Of a stretch of DNA of 55,558 nt, positions 24,334-33,451 are shown piece by piece. The first letter of the stretch is position 1; each line of letters opens with the position of its first letter. Both the position numbers and the translations under genes were made by a program. The stretch covers positions 1-55,558 of the forward strand of contig CAZONI010000018.1 of the NCBI GenBank assembly GCA_964581175.1, in the 5' to 3' direction. Source of the DNA: B46-G9 sp964581175 (GTDB lineage: Bacteria > Desulfobacterota > DSM-4660 > Desulfatiglandales > Desulfatiglandaceae). Below the pieces are notes generated by a model. The model saw nothing but the letters and a program-made list of their open reading frames with translations. It was not told the DNA's origin and did not search any database.

Positions 24334-26156
24334 ACATAGTGATGGGCGAATTCCCGGACCGGATGGCCGTCCAGCACATGAAACCGCCGGATCTTTTTCA
24401 GGGTGACCGGGGAGAATATGCCGATCGGGAGGTAGATGATCTTCTTTCCCAGCCCTGCCGCTATGCTCCTGCACCAGCCTGACGGAGGAGTAGCGGAAAC
24501 GTAAACCACATGTTTTTCAATGCTGTAATCCAGCGCCGCCATCAGGAGCCTTTCCGGCTTGTTTCGCGCGAAATGAAAGTAGGGGTCCTTCCAGATATCG
24601 TAAACCCTCATGGGCGGATACGCGAGCATGAATCCCCCGTACTGGCACCTGGATATGCCCGGGCCGTCCATGATTTCCCCTGCCGGCGTGCTGTAGAAGG
24701 CCATATCTGATTCCTGGTCATGTTCGCCGAGCCAGGTTACGCACCAGGGAAACTGCTCTTTCCCTTCCTTGTCGAGGAAATCAGGATCGAAAATAACGAC
24801 AACGGATCCCACCTTTCCCCGCAACGGTCTCTCCACCCTGACATATATCTTCTGCCGGGCCCAGTCGCGGATAGTCTCCCTGATATCGATTCCGTCCGCC
24901 AGAGAACTGGTAAAAGGCTCGATGCGGGTACTTTCCTCTGTTTTTATCTGGAGCGCCTTTTTCTGAAGATATCGTCCATACCCTTCAATCACCACATCCT
25001 CCGGAGGATACGAACAGATGCTCCGGGCATTGAACTCCCGCTTCCATTCCCCGGGCTTTCGCTCCCTTCTCTTCTTTCTGACCGGTATCGGTACCAGTCG
25101 CCTGCGCGTGGTCCGCAAACGACGGTGAAATTTTATCCGTTGCTGGTCCAGATACAGGTCTTCGCCGCGAAGCCTGAGAACAGGCAGCCCGGGGGCTTCC
25201 GCCTGCCAGGAGTAACGGCTGCCGAGTTCCCAGACCTCGTATGCGAAATCATCGTCGGCAACACCCCTTGCCGCCACGACCAGCTGATAGAAGGTCGGCA
25301 CCAGCGCGCCGGTAAGCAACGCATAGTTTCTGGCGAATTTGTACAGGGTTTTCAGTTGGGGACGGGACAGCTCCTCTTTGATCTTCTTCCGGTAATTGTC
25401 GCTTGCGAGGTCCAGGAGACGGCTGTTCACCTCCAGGCGGTCAATATCGACGGGCTGCTTCGCGATCCTCGATCGCTCGTATTCGGCCGCCAGAAAGGGC
25501 ATCTCTGTCATAATTTCGCGGCTGGACTCTTCCTGGAGATGTGCGATGCCCACTCCTTCCCTTTCGTGGCGGCCGATGACCTGTGTCTGGGGATGATCAA
25601 GAAGTTGAAGGAGGCTGGGAAGATGCGAGAGACCCCCGACGAAAAGGACGCGTTCCGCTTCCCGGCTCAGGCGCTGCAGATGATACGCCATGGTCTTCTC
25701 CCGCAGGATATCATCCGGTGATCTTTCGTCTCCGCTGTGGATATGGAGATAGGTCCGCCCATAGAGAAAAGTGCCTATTCTGGCCGCGGCATACGGGTCG
25801 GGCATGGGCGAGAAATCCATTGGGTACCCTTCCGTGTCCCGATCGATAAAGCGGACGGCGACTCCTTCCGCCAGGGCCAGCCGTAATGCTTCCACCACTC
25901 CGTCCGTGGGTTCCAGGAGGAGATAGGTGAAGGCGCCGTCGGCCTCCTCGTAGTAGACGACCGAAAGGAGGGGGAGTCTCTCCACCCCCTGGAGTATTCT
26001 CTTTTCCAGCGTGACGGGGAATTCCACCGCCACCATGTTCGGACGAAAGGCGGCGAACTGCCGGCGGACCTCGATGGCGAATTCCATCCTGTTATGGAGG
26101 GTAGGAACCAGACGAACGTTTTTCCAGGTAAAATTATTCTTCAAATTCACCGTCAT
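24330..26156 (-). CDS. Large TraB/ChaN/TIKI-like protein paired with a MoxR ATPase
   Basis: A 608-residue protein without signal peptide or clear membrane segment. The first 190 residues show the layout of TraB/PrgY/ChaN (TIKI superfamily) putative metallo-hydrolases: VRLVPTLHNRMEFAIEV with His21, FRPNMVAVEFP with Glu45, VRFIDRDTEG (Asp105, Asp107), and a late His motif VLFVGGLSHLPSL (His178). The 420-residue remainder is not recognised; it has a basic stretch (about 370-395) and a C-terminal part rich in aromatic residues. Large proteins of this sort (DUF5682-like) can accompany MoxR ATPases. The ATG at 26156 has GGGGA upstream and overlaps the ATPase gene by 23 bp. Function unknown. Confidence 0.72.
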   Translation of the reverse strand: MTVNLKNNFTWKNVRLVPTLHNRMEFAIEVRRQFAAFRPNMVAVEFPVTLEKRILQGVERLPLLSVVYYEEADGAFTYLLLEPTDGVVEALRLALAEGVAVRFIDRDTEGYPMDFSPMPDPYAAARIGTFLYGRTYLHIHSGDERSPDDILREKTMAYHLQRLSREAERVLFVGGLSHLPSLLQLLDHPQTQVIGRHEREGVGIAHLQEESSREIMTEMPFLAAEYERSRIAKQPVDIDRLEVNSRLLDLASDNYRKKIKEELSRPQLKTLYKFARNYALLTGALVPTFYQLVVAARGVADDDFAYEVWELGSRYSWQAEAPGLPVLRLRGEDLYLDQQRIKFHRRLRTTRRRLVPIPVRKKRRERKPGEWKREFNARSICSYPPEDVVIEGYGRYLQKKALQIKTEESTRIEPFTSSLADGIDIRETIRDWARQKIYVRVERPLRGKVGSVVVIFDPDFLDKEGKEQFPWCVTWLGEHDQESDMAFYSTPAGEIMDGPGISRCQYGGFMLAYPPMRVYDIWKDPYFHFARNKPERLLMAALDYSIEKHVVYVSATPPSGWCRSIAAGLGKKIIYLPIGIFSPVTLKKIRRFHVLDGHPVREFAHHYV

Positions 26157-27009
26157 CCACGATTTCCCCAAAATAGTCCGACGCGGTTTTGTCCAGGACC
26201 ATGGACGCCGCTTCCTTGAGGAGAACAAGAATTTTCATGCGCTTCTCCTCTTCGGTCAATCGTTCACGGCTGTCCACAAGGCGCTTCAAGGCGTACCGGG
26301 CGATGTTGATCCCGTCCCGTGCCGAGTACCGTTCTTCCGCCTCATGGGCCGTCTGGAGAAATTCCACCACGTAATTGAGGAGTTCCTCGTTCGCAAACGG
26401 GAGGTTCTTCCGGAGGATCTCGAGTTCATCGTCCCTTTCCGGAAAATCGATATAGATCTGGGGCTGGAGTCTCGAGTGGATATATTCGGGGAGTTCAAAG
26501 GTGCTGGCGTCGTCATTGAGCGTCGTACAGAAGCGGAAATCCGGATGCGCCTTGATCTTGATTCCCGCTACGACCGATTCCACGTAGCGCCTGCTGTCCA
26601 GCAATGGCGCCAGGGAAGCCCAGCTCTTCTCGCTCATCCGGTTTCCTTCATCAATGATGGCGATCCCTCCCTTGACCATGGCGGAGACGACCGCGCTGGC
26701 CATGTACTTGATTTTTCCGTCTTCTGATATGACGGGCGTTACAATGAGATCTTCGGGCCTGGTATCCATGGTCGCCTGGAAGAGATACACGGGCCGGCGA
26801 AGACTCCTCCCGGCATGGTAGGCAAGAGTCGTCTTGCCGACTCCCGGTTTCCCTATGAGCCTGGGATTCAGGGGAAAATCATCGTCTCCTATGACCAGCC
26901 ATGCCGCAAGGACCTGAGTGACAAGCTCGGGCTGGCCCACCCATACCATAGGCAACTCGTCAGGTTCGCTTAGATAGAGATCTACTCCGTCAATACGGAT
27001 TTTTTCCAT
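26134..27009 (-). CDS. MoxR-like AAA+ ATPase
   Basis: A 291-residue AAA+ protein. Walker A GKPGVGKT spans 53-60; Walker B GIAIIDEGNRM has Asp120 and Glu121; sensor 1 region reads FRFCTTLNDDAS; an Arg-containing segment follows (EYIHSRLQPQIYIDFPERD). MoxR ATPases act as chaperone-like remodelers for the partner encoded beside them, often a vWA protein. No vWA gene is present here; the only partner is the overlapping TraB-like gene. The two genes stand alone between convergent and divergent neighbours, so they form a two-gene unit. Confidence 0.88.
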   Translation of the reverse strand: MEKIRIDGVDLYLSEPDELPMVWVGQPELVTQVLAAWLVIGDDDFPLNPRLIGKPGVGKTTLAYHAGRSLRRPVYLFQATMDTRPEDLIVTPVISEDGKIKYMASAVVSAMVKGGIAIIDEGNRMSEKSWASLAPLLDSRRYVESVVAGIKIKAHPDFRFCTTLNDDASTFELPEYIHSRLQPQIYIDFPERDDELEILRKNLPFANEELLNYVVEFLQTAHEAEERYSARDGINIARYALKRLVDSRERLTEEEKRMKILVLLKEAASMVLDKTASDYFGEIVDDGEFEE

Positions 27010-27325
27010 TAGTGTTCACTCCTCCTCCCGCTACGCATCTCTCGAGGCTGCGATCAACGTACAGGGTTCCATGGTAATACAGGTGCAGGGAATTGCAACC
27101 GTCCTTTACGTTTTTCCTCGAGAATCAGCGGGGTGACGCGAATGCTTTTTTTTTGCAAAGCTTCCCTGTCTATGTTAAACAAAAAAGATTGCTGATAATA
27201 TGATTATAACAGCCTTTCAACCCGGAGAAAAGGCTTCGTTGCGGTCTTGTGCCCGGGAGTGTTTTTGAACGGATGTGAGACCGTTTCCGGATGAGACTTA
27301 CTAACTCTTTAGAAGGAGGACCGAG
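27010..27325. other. Intergenic region between the divergent MoxR and liv operons
   Basis: No gene is supported. An AT-rich block (about 27143-27210) includes a run of nine T and the sequence GATAATATGATTATAAC, which probably carries the promoter of the liv operon, but no -35/-10 pair with good spacing was found. A strong AGAAGGAGG precedes the livK-type ATG at 27326. Confidence 0.4.
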
Positions 27326-28600
27326 ATGACTGAAAAAGGATGTACTATGAGGCAGAGGTGTTTTCTGAAGAGCTGGGTTCTGGCGACGGCCCTCGTCGGC
27401 ATGTCGTTCATCCTGTTGCCCCTTGAGGCCCACGCCCGCAACATCAAGGTTGGTATCATTGATTGCTACAGCGGGCCCCCGGCGGTGTATGCGAGGGATG
27501 CACTCAACGGCTTCAAGCTGGCCCTGAAAGAGATCAACAAGAAGGACGTATTGGGGCGAAAGAAGGAGGGCTTATTGCGGCAAAAGATAGAATTCACCAC
27601 GCGTGACACCAAGTTCAAGGTGGGCATCGCCCTGAATATGGCGAAGGAGCTGGTTATGAGAGAGCACGTGGACGTCCTCGTGGGCACCATCAACAGTGGA
27701 GCCGCCCTGGCAGTATCCGAGAACGTGGCCATGCCGAACAAAGTACCCTTCATCGTCTGGATTTCCAAGAGCGAGAATATCACCGGCAAGAAGGGGAATC
27801 GCTATGCCTTTTCGACAGGTGAAAATACGGCGATGGCGGGCAAGGCGGGCGGAGTCGCCCTTTCTCGGAAACCTTACGTCAACTACTGGATTGCGGGAGA
27901 CGATTATGAGTACGGCCATGCCATCGGCAAGGCGGCATGGGATAATCTCAAGGCGCTGAAGCCGGATGTGAAGGTGATCGGAGAGTCCTGGTGGAAGCCC
28001 GGGGAACCGAATCTCACTCCCTATATCACCGCGATTCTGGCGGCAAAACCGGATGCCGTGATCTTCTGCACCGGCGGGGCGAGCATGACCAATATCATGA
28101 AGGCGATCAAGACCACCGGCATGGCCAAAAAAGTCCCCATCTGGATCCACACCGCCATTGATTACGGTGTCGATAAGCCGCTGGGTCTTGAAGGTCCTGA
28201 GGGTGTAATGGGCACCACGGACTATCTTTTCTACTATCCCGACACCCCTGAGAACAAGGCTTTTGACAAGGCATATGAAGCGGCCTACGGGGACCATCCA
28301 GGGTTTTCCGCCTTTCATGGGTACATCACCGCCCGGTTCATAGCCCAGGCTTTTAAAAAGGCGGGGTCTTTGAACAAGGAGAAATTTATCGACGCCCTGG
28401 AAGGTCTGAAGGTCAAGAGCCCTGCCGGCGGGGAAGTGGAAATGAGGGCTTGCGACCATCAAGCCGTTCTTCCCGAGTATTTCGGCATAACCGCTGTTTC
28501 CCCCACGTACAAGTTCCTCATCGCCAAAGATATCGTAACGCTGACCGGCGCCGAGGTCATGCCCTCATGCGCTGACGTTATGAAGATGAGGGGAAAATAG
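27326..28600 (+). CDS. Branched-chain amino-acid-type ABC transporter binding protein
   Basis: A 424-residue periplasmic binding protein (Peripla_BP_6/LivK-like). The N-terminal signal region (about residues 9-38, ending HARNIKVGIIDCYSGPP) is followed by a typical two-lobe fold: NGFKLALKEINKKD, TRDTKFKVG, VLVGTINSGAALAVSE. A GGAGG site precedes the ATG. It is the first gene of a complete livKHMGF-type operon. In anaerobic deltaproteobacteria such systems import amino acids, aromatics or other organic acids; the ligand is not predictable. Confidence 0.92.
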   Translation: MTEKGCTMRQRCFLKSWVLATALVGMSFILLPLEAHARNIKVGIIDCYSGPPAVYARDALNGFKLALKEINKKDVLGRKKEGLLRQKIEFTTRDTKFKVGIALNMAKELVMREHVDVLVGTINSGAALAVSENVAMPNKVPFIVWISKSENITGKKGNRYAFSTGENTAMAGKAGGVALSRKPYVNYWIAGDDYEYGHAIGKAAWDNLKALKPDVKVIGESWWKPGEPNLTPYITAILAAKPDAVIFCTGGASMTNIMKAIKTTGMAKKVPIWIHTAIDYGVDKPLGLEGPEGVMGTTDYLFYYPDTPENKAFDKAYEAAYGDHPGFSAFHGYITARFIAQAFKKAGSLNKEKFIDALEGLKVKSPAGGEVEMRACDHQAVLPEYFGITAVSPTYKFLIAKDIVTLTGAEVMPSCADVMKMRGK

Positions 28601-28643
28601 GCGGCCGCTGCCCCCGGAGTGCAGTCGGCCTCAAGGCATAACA

Positions 28644-29540
28644 ATGGGACCCGCACAAGGATTTACAACCCCCGCCCTGGTCAGCCAGCTGCTTGTGGGA
28701 CTGAGCCTGGCAATGGTCCTGTTTATTGTCACGTCCGGGCTCAGCTTTATCCTGGGGGTGCTCAGGATCCCCAACGTGGCTCACGGGTCGTTGTATATGA
28801 TCGGGGCGTTTTCCGCCTTCAGCATCTCCAGGCTGTTGGGCGGCGGCGCCCTGGGTTTCTGGCTGGCGCTCCTGCTGGCCCCGCTCGTGGTGGCCCTGGT
28901 GAGCTTCATAGCGGAGAGGACCCTCTTCTGTCACCTGTACGAGAGGGAACACCTCATGCTGCTCTTGTTCACCTTTGCCCTGATGCTCGTGCTTGGGGAC
29001 TTGGTAAAAATGTCCTGGGGCGCCACCTACCGATCCACCACGGCGCCTGCGATGCTTCGGGGATCGGTAAATTTGTTCGGATCGCCTTTCCCCCGCTACA
29101 ACCTGTTTCTTCTCTTCCTGGGTCCCCTGGTGGCGATCGGGCTCTGGCTCTTTTCCAACAAGACCAGGATCGGAAAGATTGCCCGGGCGGCCGCGGTGGA
29201 CAGAGAAATGGTGGGGGCAATCGGCATCAACGTGAGCTGGGTTTTTGCCTTTGCCTTCGTGTTCGGATGCTTTCTGGCAGGTCTGGGCGGGGCACTGGTC
29301 GCTCCAACCATCAGCATAACGCTGGGAATGGACCATGACATCATCATGGAGGCCTTTCTCATTGTGACCATCGGGGGACTGGGGAATATGTGGGGGGCCC
29401 TGGCAGGGTCGCTCATCTTTGGATTGACCCAGTCCTTCGGTATCCTTTTCCTCCCGCAATTCGCCATTGTTTTTCCGTATGCCGCAGTGGTAATCGTGCT
29501 AATCTGGCGCCCTAAGGGGCTGCTCAAATCCGTCTGGTAG
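28644..29540 (+). CDS. Branched-chain amino-acid-type ABC permease (LivH-like)
   Basis: A 298-residue integral membrane protein with about eight helices. Family motifs: LSFILGVLRIPNVAHGSLYM near the N-terminus, and IGKIARAAAVDREMVGAIGI followed by GLGGALVAPT, which includes the EAA-like cytoplasmic loop that contacts the ATPases. The gene is 43 bp after the binding protein gene and 13 bp before livM. It forms the translocation pore with LivM. Confidence 0.92.
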   Translation: MGPAQGFTTPALVSQLLVGLSLAMVLFIVTSGLSFILGVLRIPNVAHGSLYMIGAFSAFSISRLLGGGALGFWLALLLAPLVVALVSFIAERTLFCHLYEREHLMLLLFTFALMLVLGDLVKMSWGATYRSTTAPAMLRGSVNLFGSPFPRYNLFLLFLGPLVAIGLWLFSNKTRIGKIARAAAVDREMVGAIGINVSWVFAFAFVFGCFLAGLGGALVAPTISITLGMDHDIIMEAFLIVTIGGLGNMWGALAGSLIFGLTQSFGILFLPQFAIVFPYAAVVIVLIWRPKGLLKSVW

Positions 29541-29553
29541 ACAGGAACAGAAT

Positions 29554-30510
29554 TTGGCCAAGGGGATTCCCAGTTCAAAATCCATTAGATTCTCTGCAGT
29601 ATGCCTGGCCGCTCTGCTGGTCCTACCCATGATCGTCCCGCAATTCTACACCTATGCGCTTGCCCTCATCTTTGTCATCTCCCTCCTGGCCATGAGCTTG
29701 AACATGCTGGTCGGCCACGGCGGGATGTTTCAGTTTCATCACGGGGTCTTCTACGGTGTGGGCGCATATACCTTTGCGCTTTTTATCACCAGGACCTCCT
29801 TGCCCGTATGGGTGGCTTTTCTCGCCGCGCCCCTGACGGCGGCAGCGACCGGCCTCCTCATAGGCTGGTTCTGCGTGAGGCTCACAAGACTCTACTTCGG
29901 AATGCTGCAGATATCCCTGGGGTCTCTCATCTGGGCCGTCGGATTCCGGTGGTACAGCCTGACAGGAGGCGACGACGGCATCTCCGGCATTTCCGTGCCT
30001 TCATTTCTCACCTCCGTAACCGGCTCCTACTACTTTATTCTGATCCTGCTGGTCCTCTGCCTGATTGCCATGTATTTCATTCTGCACTCGCCCTTCGGCG
30101 TTTCCCTGCGAGCCACCCGGGACAACCCCGAAAGATCCGAGGCCCTGGGCATCAACGTCAGACACCATCAGCTCATGGCCATCGTGATAGCCACCTTTTT
30201 CGCGGGAATTGCCGGGGTCCTGTATGTCGTCCTGGAACGGTCGGTCTTCCCGGACCTCCTGTTCTGGTACCTTTCCCTGGAGATATTCATCATGTGTCTT
30301 CTCGGAGGCTGGTTTACCTTTGCGGGGCCTATTCTGGGGGCGGCCATAACGGAGTCCCTCAAGATCTTTGTGGGCACCTATACGGAATACTGGACCTTGG
30401 TTCTTGGCATCATTTTGATATTGCTCATCTTCTTTTTGCCTGAAGGGATCATGGGCTATTTTCTGGAAAAGTTCAAACCGCGGGACGGCGCCCGCGTCCC
30501 GGAGGCTTAG
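29554..30510 (+). CDS. Branched-chain amino-acid-type ABC permease (LivM-like)
   Basis: A 318-residue permease with the LivM pattern: MSLNMLVGHGGMFQFHHGVF (LivM proteins usually read 'GYAGQLSLGHA' here), then FGVSLRATRDNPERSEALGI, the ATPase-contact loop. The start is a TTG, with AGGA upstream, 13 bp after the livH stop. Three nucleotides separate its stop from the livG start, so translation is likely coupled. Partner of the preceding permease. Confidence 0.92.
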   Translation: MAKGIPSSKSIRFSAVCLAALLVLPMIVPQFYTYALALIFVISLLAMSLNMLVGHGGMFQFHHGVFYGVGAYTFALFITRTSLPVWVAFLAAPLTAAATGLLIGWFCVRLTRLYFGMLQISLGSLIWAVGFRWYSLTGGDDGISGISVPSFLTSVTGSYYFILILLVLCLIAMYFILHSPFGVSLRATRDNPERSEALGINVRHHQLMAIVIATFFAGIAGVLYVVLERSVFPDLLFWYLSLEIFIMCLLGGWFTFAGPILGAAITESLKIFVGTYTEYWTLVLGIILILLIFFLPEGIMGYFLEKFKPRDGARVPEA

Positions 30511-30513
30511 CGA

Positions 30514-31251
30514 ATGCTTCGCGTGGAATCCCTCCAGAAATCTTTCGACGGCTTCATGGCCGTGAACGGGGCGGGCCTTGTCGTCGAAGAGCACGAAATT
30601 GTCGCGGTCATCGGCCCCAACGGTGCAGGGAAAACCACTTTTTTCAGGCTGATCACCGGGCACCTCAAGCCGGACAGGGGAAGAATAGTCTTCAAGGGGA
30701 GCGATATTACCGGCCTGCCTCCCCATAAAATATGCAAAAGAGGCATCAGCATGTCGTTCCAGGTGGTGAATTTCTTTCACCGCCTGACCGTTTTTCAAAA
30801 TGTGCAGGTAGCGGTCCTCTCCCATCAGAACAAGACCCGCATGCTTTTCTCACCGGCCGCGCATCAATCGGTCCGGGAGACAAGAGAGATTCTGGCCAGC
30901 GTGGGCCTGGCGGACAAGGCGGAAAGGATAGGCGGGTCCCTCTCATACGGAGACCGGAAGGTCCTGGAAATCGCCATTGCGCTGGGCAACCAGCCCGACC
31001 TGTTGATAATGGATGAGCCCACATCCGGGTTGTCGCCCGAAGAGACCGCCGGCACAATAAAACTGATCAAGCGCCTGAGTTCGGAGCTGGGCCTGACCAT
31101 TTTGTTCTGCGAGCATGACATGGAACTGGTGTTTTCCATCGCCCGCAAGATCATGGTGATGCATCAGGGAAATTCCATTATCCAGGCAGAGCCGGATGAG
31201 ATCAGGAACAACCGGCAGGTTCAGGAAGCATACCTGGGGATCTCGGACTGA
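30514..31251 (+). CDS. Branched-chain amino-acid-type ABC ATPase (LivG-like)
   Basis: A 245-residue ATPase. Walker A GPNGAGKTT, signature LSYGDRKVLEIAIAL, Walker B LLIMDEPTSGLSPEE and switch His in LFCEHDMELVF. The signature reads LSYGD instead of LSGGQ, which is normal for LivG. It drives transport together with LivF. Its stop overlaps the livF start by one base. Confidence 0.94.
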   Translation: MLRVESLQKSFDGFMAVNGAGLVVEEHEIVAVIGPNGAGKTTFFRLITGHLKPDRGRIVFKGSDITGLPPHKICKRGISMSFQVVNFFHRLTVFQNVQVAVLSHQNKTRMLFSPAAHQSVRETREILASVGLADKAERIGGSLSYGDRKVLEIAIALGNQPDLLIMDEPTSGLSPEETAGTIKLIKRLSSELGLTILFCEHDMELVFSIARKIMVMHQGNSIIQAEPDEIRNNRQVQEAYLGISD

Positions 31252-31949
31252 TGCTCCAAGTAGAGAACATCCATACCTTTTACGGGCTGAGCCATATCCT
31301 TTTCGACGTCTCCCTCGAGGTCAGGAAGGGCGAGATCGTCACCCTTCTGGGGAGAAACGGGGCCGGAAAGAGCACCGCCATGAAAAGCATCATGGGACTG
31401 ACGCCTCCCCGCAGAGGGTCCATCCGCTTCAAGGGAAAAGACATCGCCGGCAGGAAACCGTATCAACTGGCCAGGGAGGGCATCGGGTACGTCCCCGATG
31501 ATCGACGGGTCTTTGCCGATCTGACGGTCGGTGAAAACCTTGAGATCTCAAAAAGGGACCCGACCGGCCTCGGCATGTGGGACAAGGAGAGCCTCTATGA
31601 TTTTTTCCCGGCCTTGCGGCACATCGATTCCCGGAAGGCCGGCTTTCTGAGCGGCGGTGAGCAGCAAATGCTGACCATCGCCCGAGCCCTTATCACCAAT
31701 CCTGAATTCCTGCTGCTGGACGAGCCCACGGAGGGTCTCGCACCCATGGTGGTCCGGGACCTTGGCGAGCGAATCGTCAAACTCAAGCAAAAGGGGTTGA
31801 CGGTCCTGTTGGCCGAGCAGAATCAAAAGGTTGCGTTGAAGATGAGCGATCGAGGATACATCATCGATAACGGCGCGATTCGCTACCACGGAGATATTGA
31901 GGACCTGAAAAAAGATGATGAGATCAGGAGAAAATACCTCTTGGTTTGA
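31251..31949 (+). CDS. Branched-chain amino-acid-type ABC ATPase (LivF-like)
   Basis: A 232-residue ATPase: Walker A GRNGAGKST, VPDDRRVFADLTVGENL, signature LSGGEQQMLTIARAL, Walker B LLLDEPTEGLAP and an H-loop position occupied by Gln/Asn (LLAEQNQK), as usual in LivF. Last gene of the five-gene operon. About 100 bp separate it from rlmE. Confidence 0.94.
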   Translation: MLQVENIHTFYGLSHILFDVSLEVRKGEIVTLLGRNGAGKSTAMKSIMGLTPPRRGSIRFKGKDIAGRKPYQLAREGIGYVPDDRRVFADLTVGENLEISKRDPTGLGMWDKESLYDFFPALRHIDSRKAGFLSGGEQQMLTIARALITNPEFLLLDEPTEGLAPMVVRDLGERIVKLKQKGLTVLLAEQNQKVALKMSDRGYIIDNGAIRYHGDIEDLKKDDEIRRKYLLV

Positions 31950-32053
31950 CCCTCTCCCTGCAGCAAACACCTGCGACCTCCGTCCGCATGTGTACTGGGA
32001 AAAATCTCTTAATTTTTTTGCAAAGTACGGCCATCTGTGATAGATAGCACAAC

Positions 32054-32644
32054 ATGAGGCGTAATCAATGGGAGGACCACTATACCCGGCGCGCACGAAA
32101 AGAGCACTGGCCGGCGCGGTCCGTCTATAAGCTTCAGGAAATCGATCAAAAGTTCAGGATTTTTAAGGAAGGGCATCGCGTCCTTGATTTGGGGTGTTAC
32201 CCAGGCTCATGGTCCCAGTACGCCCTCAGGAAGGCCGGATCGGGAGGCAGGGTGATTGGAGTCGATCTGAAAGTGCCTGACCGCGTTTCAGGCGCAAATT
32301 TTCGATTCCTCCAAGCCGACGTCCTGGCCCTCGACCCGGAAGTGCTGCACCGGGAAACAGGCGACGCGGACGTGGTCATGAGCGACCTGGCGCCGCGGAC
32401 AACCGGCGCCAAGCAGGTGGATGCGGCCAGGTCCATGGAGCTTGTGCAAAAGGCATCGGACATTGCACGATCACTGCTCCTCCCGGGAGGATGTTTCATT
32501 TGCAAGGTGTTCGAGGGGGAGGATTTCAGGGAATTCCGAGCCGGGGTTTCCCGTCTGTACAAACAGGTACGGGTTTTCAGGACCGAGGCGACCCGGAAAA
32601 GGAGCCGTGAAATATATCTCGTAGCACAGGGATTTAACCCGTAG
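32054..32644 (+). CDS. rlmE: 23S rRNA 2'-O-methyltransferase RlmE (FtsJ/RrmJ)
   Basis: A 196-residue SAM-dependent methyltransferase with the RrmJ pattern: RRAREHWPARSVYKLQEID, SAM loop VLDLGCYPGSWSQYA, VMSDLAPRTTGAKQVD, and the KDKE catalytic set including K in FICKVFEGED. The first variant residues read RRARKEHWPARS. It methylates U2552 of 23S rRNA in E. coli. The SAM loop has CYPGSW where E. coli has APGGW. Length is slightly shorter than E. coli RlmE (209). It precedes yebC and ruvCAB. Confidence 0.9.
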   Translation: MRRNQWEDHYTRRARKEHWPARSVYKLQEIDQKFRIFKEGHRVLDLGCYPGSWSQYALRKAGSGGRVIGVDLKVPDRVSGANFRFLQADVLALDPEVLHRETGDADVVMSDLAPRTTGAKQVDAARSMELVQKASDIARSLLLPGGCFICKVFEGEDFREFRAGVSRLYKQVRVFRTEATRKRSREIYLVAQGFNP

Positions 32645-32704
32645 TCCCGGGTAAGGCCCGCTTTCCTGCGAGGGCGGAACAGGCGTTTTATTCAGGAGGA
32701 ATTT

Positions 32705-33451
32705 ATGTCAGGTCATTCTAAATGGAGTTCCATCAAGCATAAAAAGGGGGCCGCGGATGCCAAGCGGGGCAAGATTTTCACCCGGCTCATCCGCGAGATA
32801 ACCGTTGCCGCCAGAATGGGCGGAGGCGATGCCTCGGGCAATCCACGCTTGAGATCGGCCATTGCTGCAGCCAAAGCGGAAAACATGCCCAAGGAAAACA
32901 TCGAGAGGGCAATCAAGAAGGGAACGGGTGAGCTGGAAGGCGTCTCTTACGAGGAAAGCAGCTATGAAGGATACGGACCCGGTGGAGTAGCCGTCCTGGT
33001 CGACTGTCTGACGGACAACAAGAACAGGACCGTGGCGGAAGTGAAGCATGCCTTCGAAAGGAATGGCGGAAACCTGGGAGAACCCGGCTGTGTGGCGTGG
33101 ATGTTCACCAAAAAGGGCCTCATTGTGATCGAAAAGGACCGGGTGGACGAAGAAAAACTCCTGGATCTCGCCCTGGAGGCCGGCGCCGAAGATGTGAACG
33201 ACGAAGAGACTGAGTTTGAAGTCATCACCGATCCGGCGGATTTCGAGGCGGTAAGAGAAGCGGTAGATGCTGCCCATATTCCTCATACCCTTGCTGAAAT
33301 CAGCATGATACCCCAAAATACGGTCAAGCTGGAAGGGAAGAAGGTCCAGCAGATGCTGAACCTCATGCAGGCCCTTGAAGACAATGATGACGTGAGTAAC
33401 GTGTACGCCAACTTCGATATCCCCGACGAAGTCATGGAGGCGTTGGGTTAA
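32705..33451 (+). CDS. yebC: YebC/PmpR-family protein
   Basis: A 248-residue protein starting MSGHSKWSSIKHKKGAADAK, the universal YebC N-terminus, with GPGGVAVLVDCLTDNKNRT and AGAEDVNDEETEFEV. YebC proteins are described as transcription regulators and, more recently, as factors easing ribosome stalling. AGGAGG precedes the ATG. The stop overlaps the ruvC start (TTAATG), and yebC-ruvCAB is a conserved gene order. Confidence 0.96.
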   Translation: MSGHSKWSSIKHKKGAADAKRGKIFTRLIREITVAARMGGGDASGNPRLRSAIAAAKAENMPKENIERAIKKGTGELEGVSYEESSYEGYGPGGVAVLVDCLTDNKNRTVAEVKHAFERNGGNLGEPGCVAWMFTKKGLIVIEKDRVDEEKLLDLALEAGAEDVNDEETEFEVITDPADFEAVREAVDAAHIPHTLAEISMIPQNTVKLEGKKVQQMLNLMQALEDNDDVSNVYANFDIPDEVMEALG

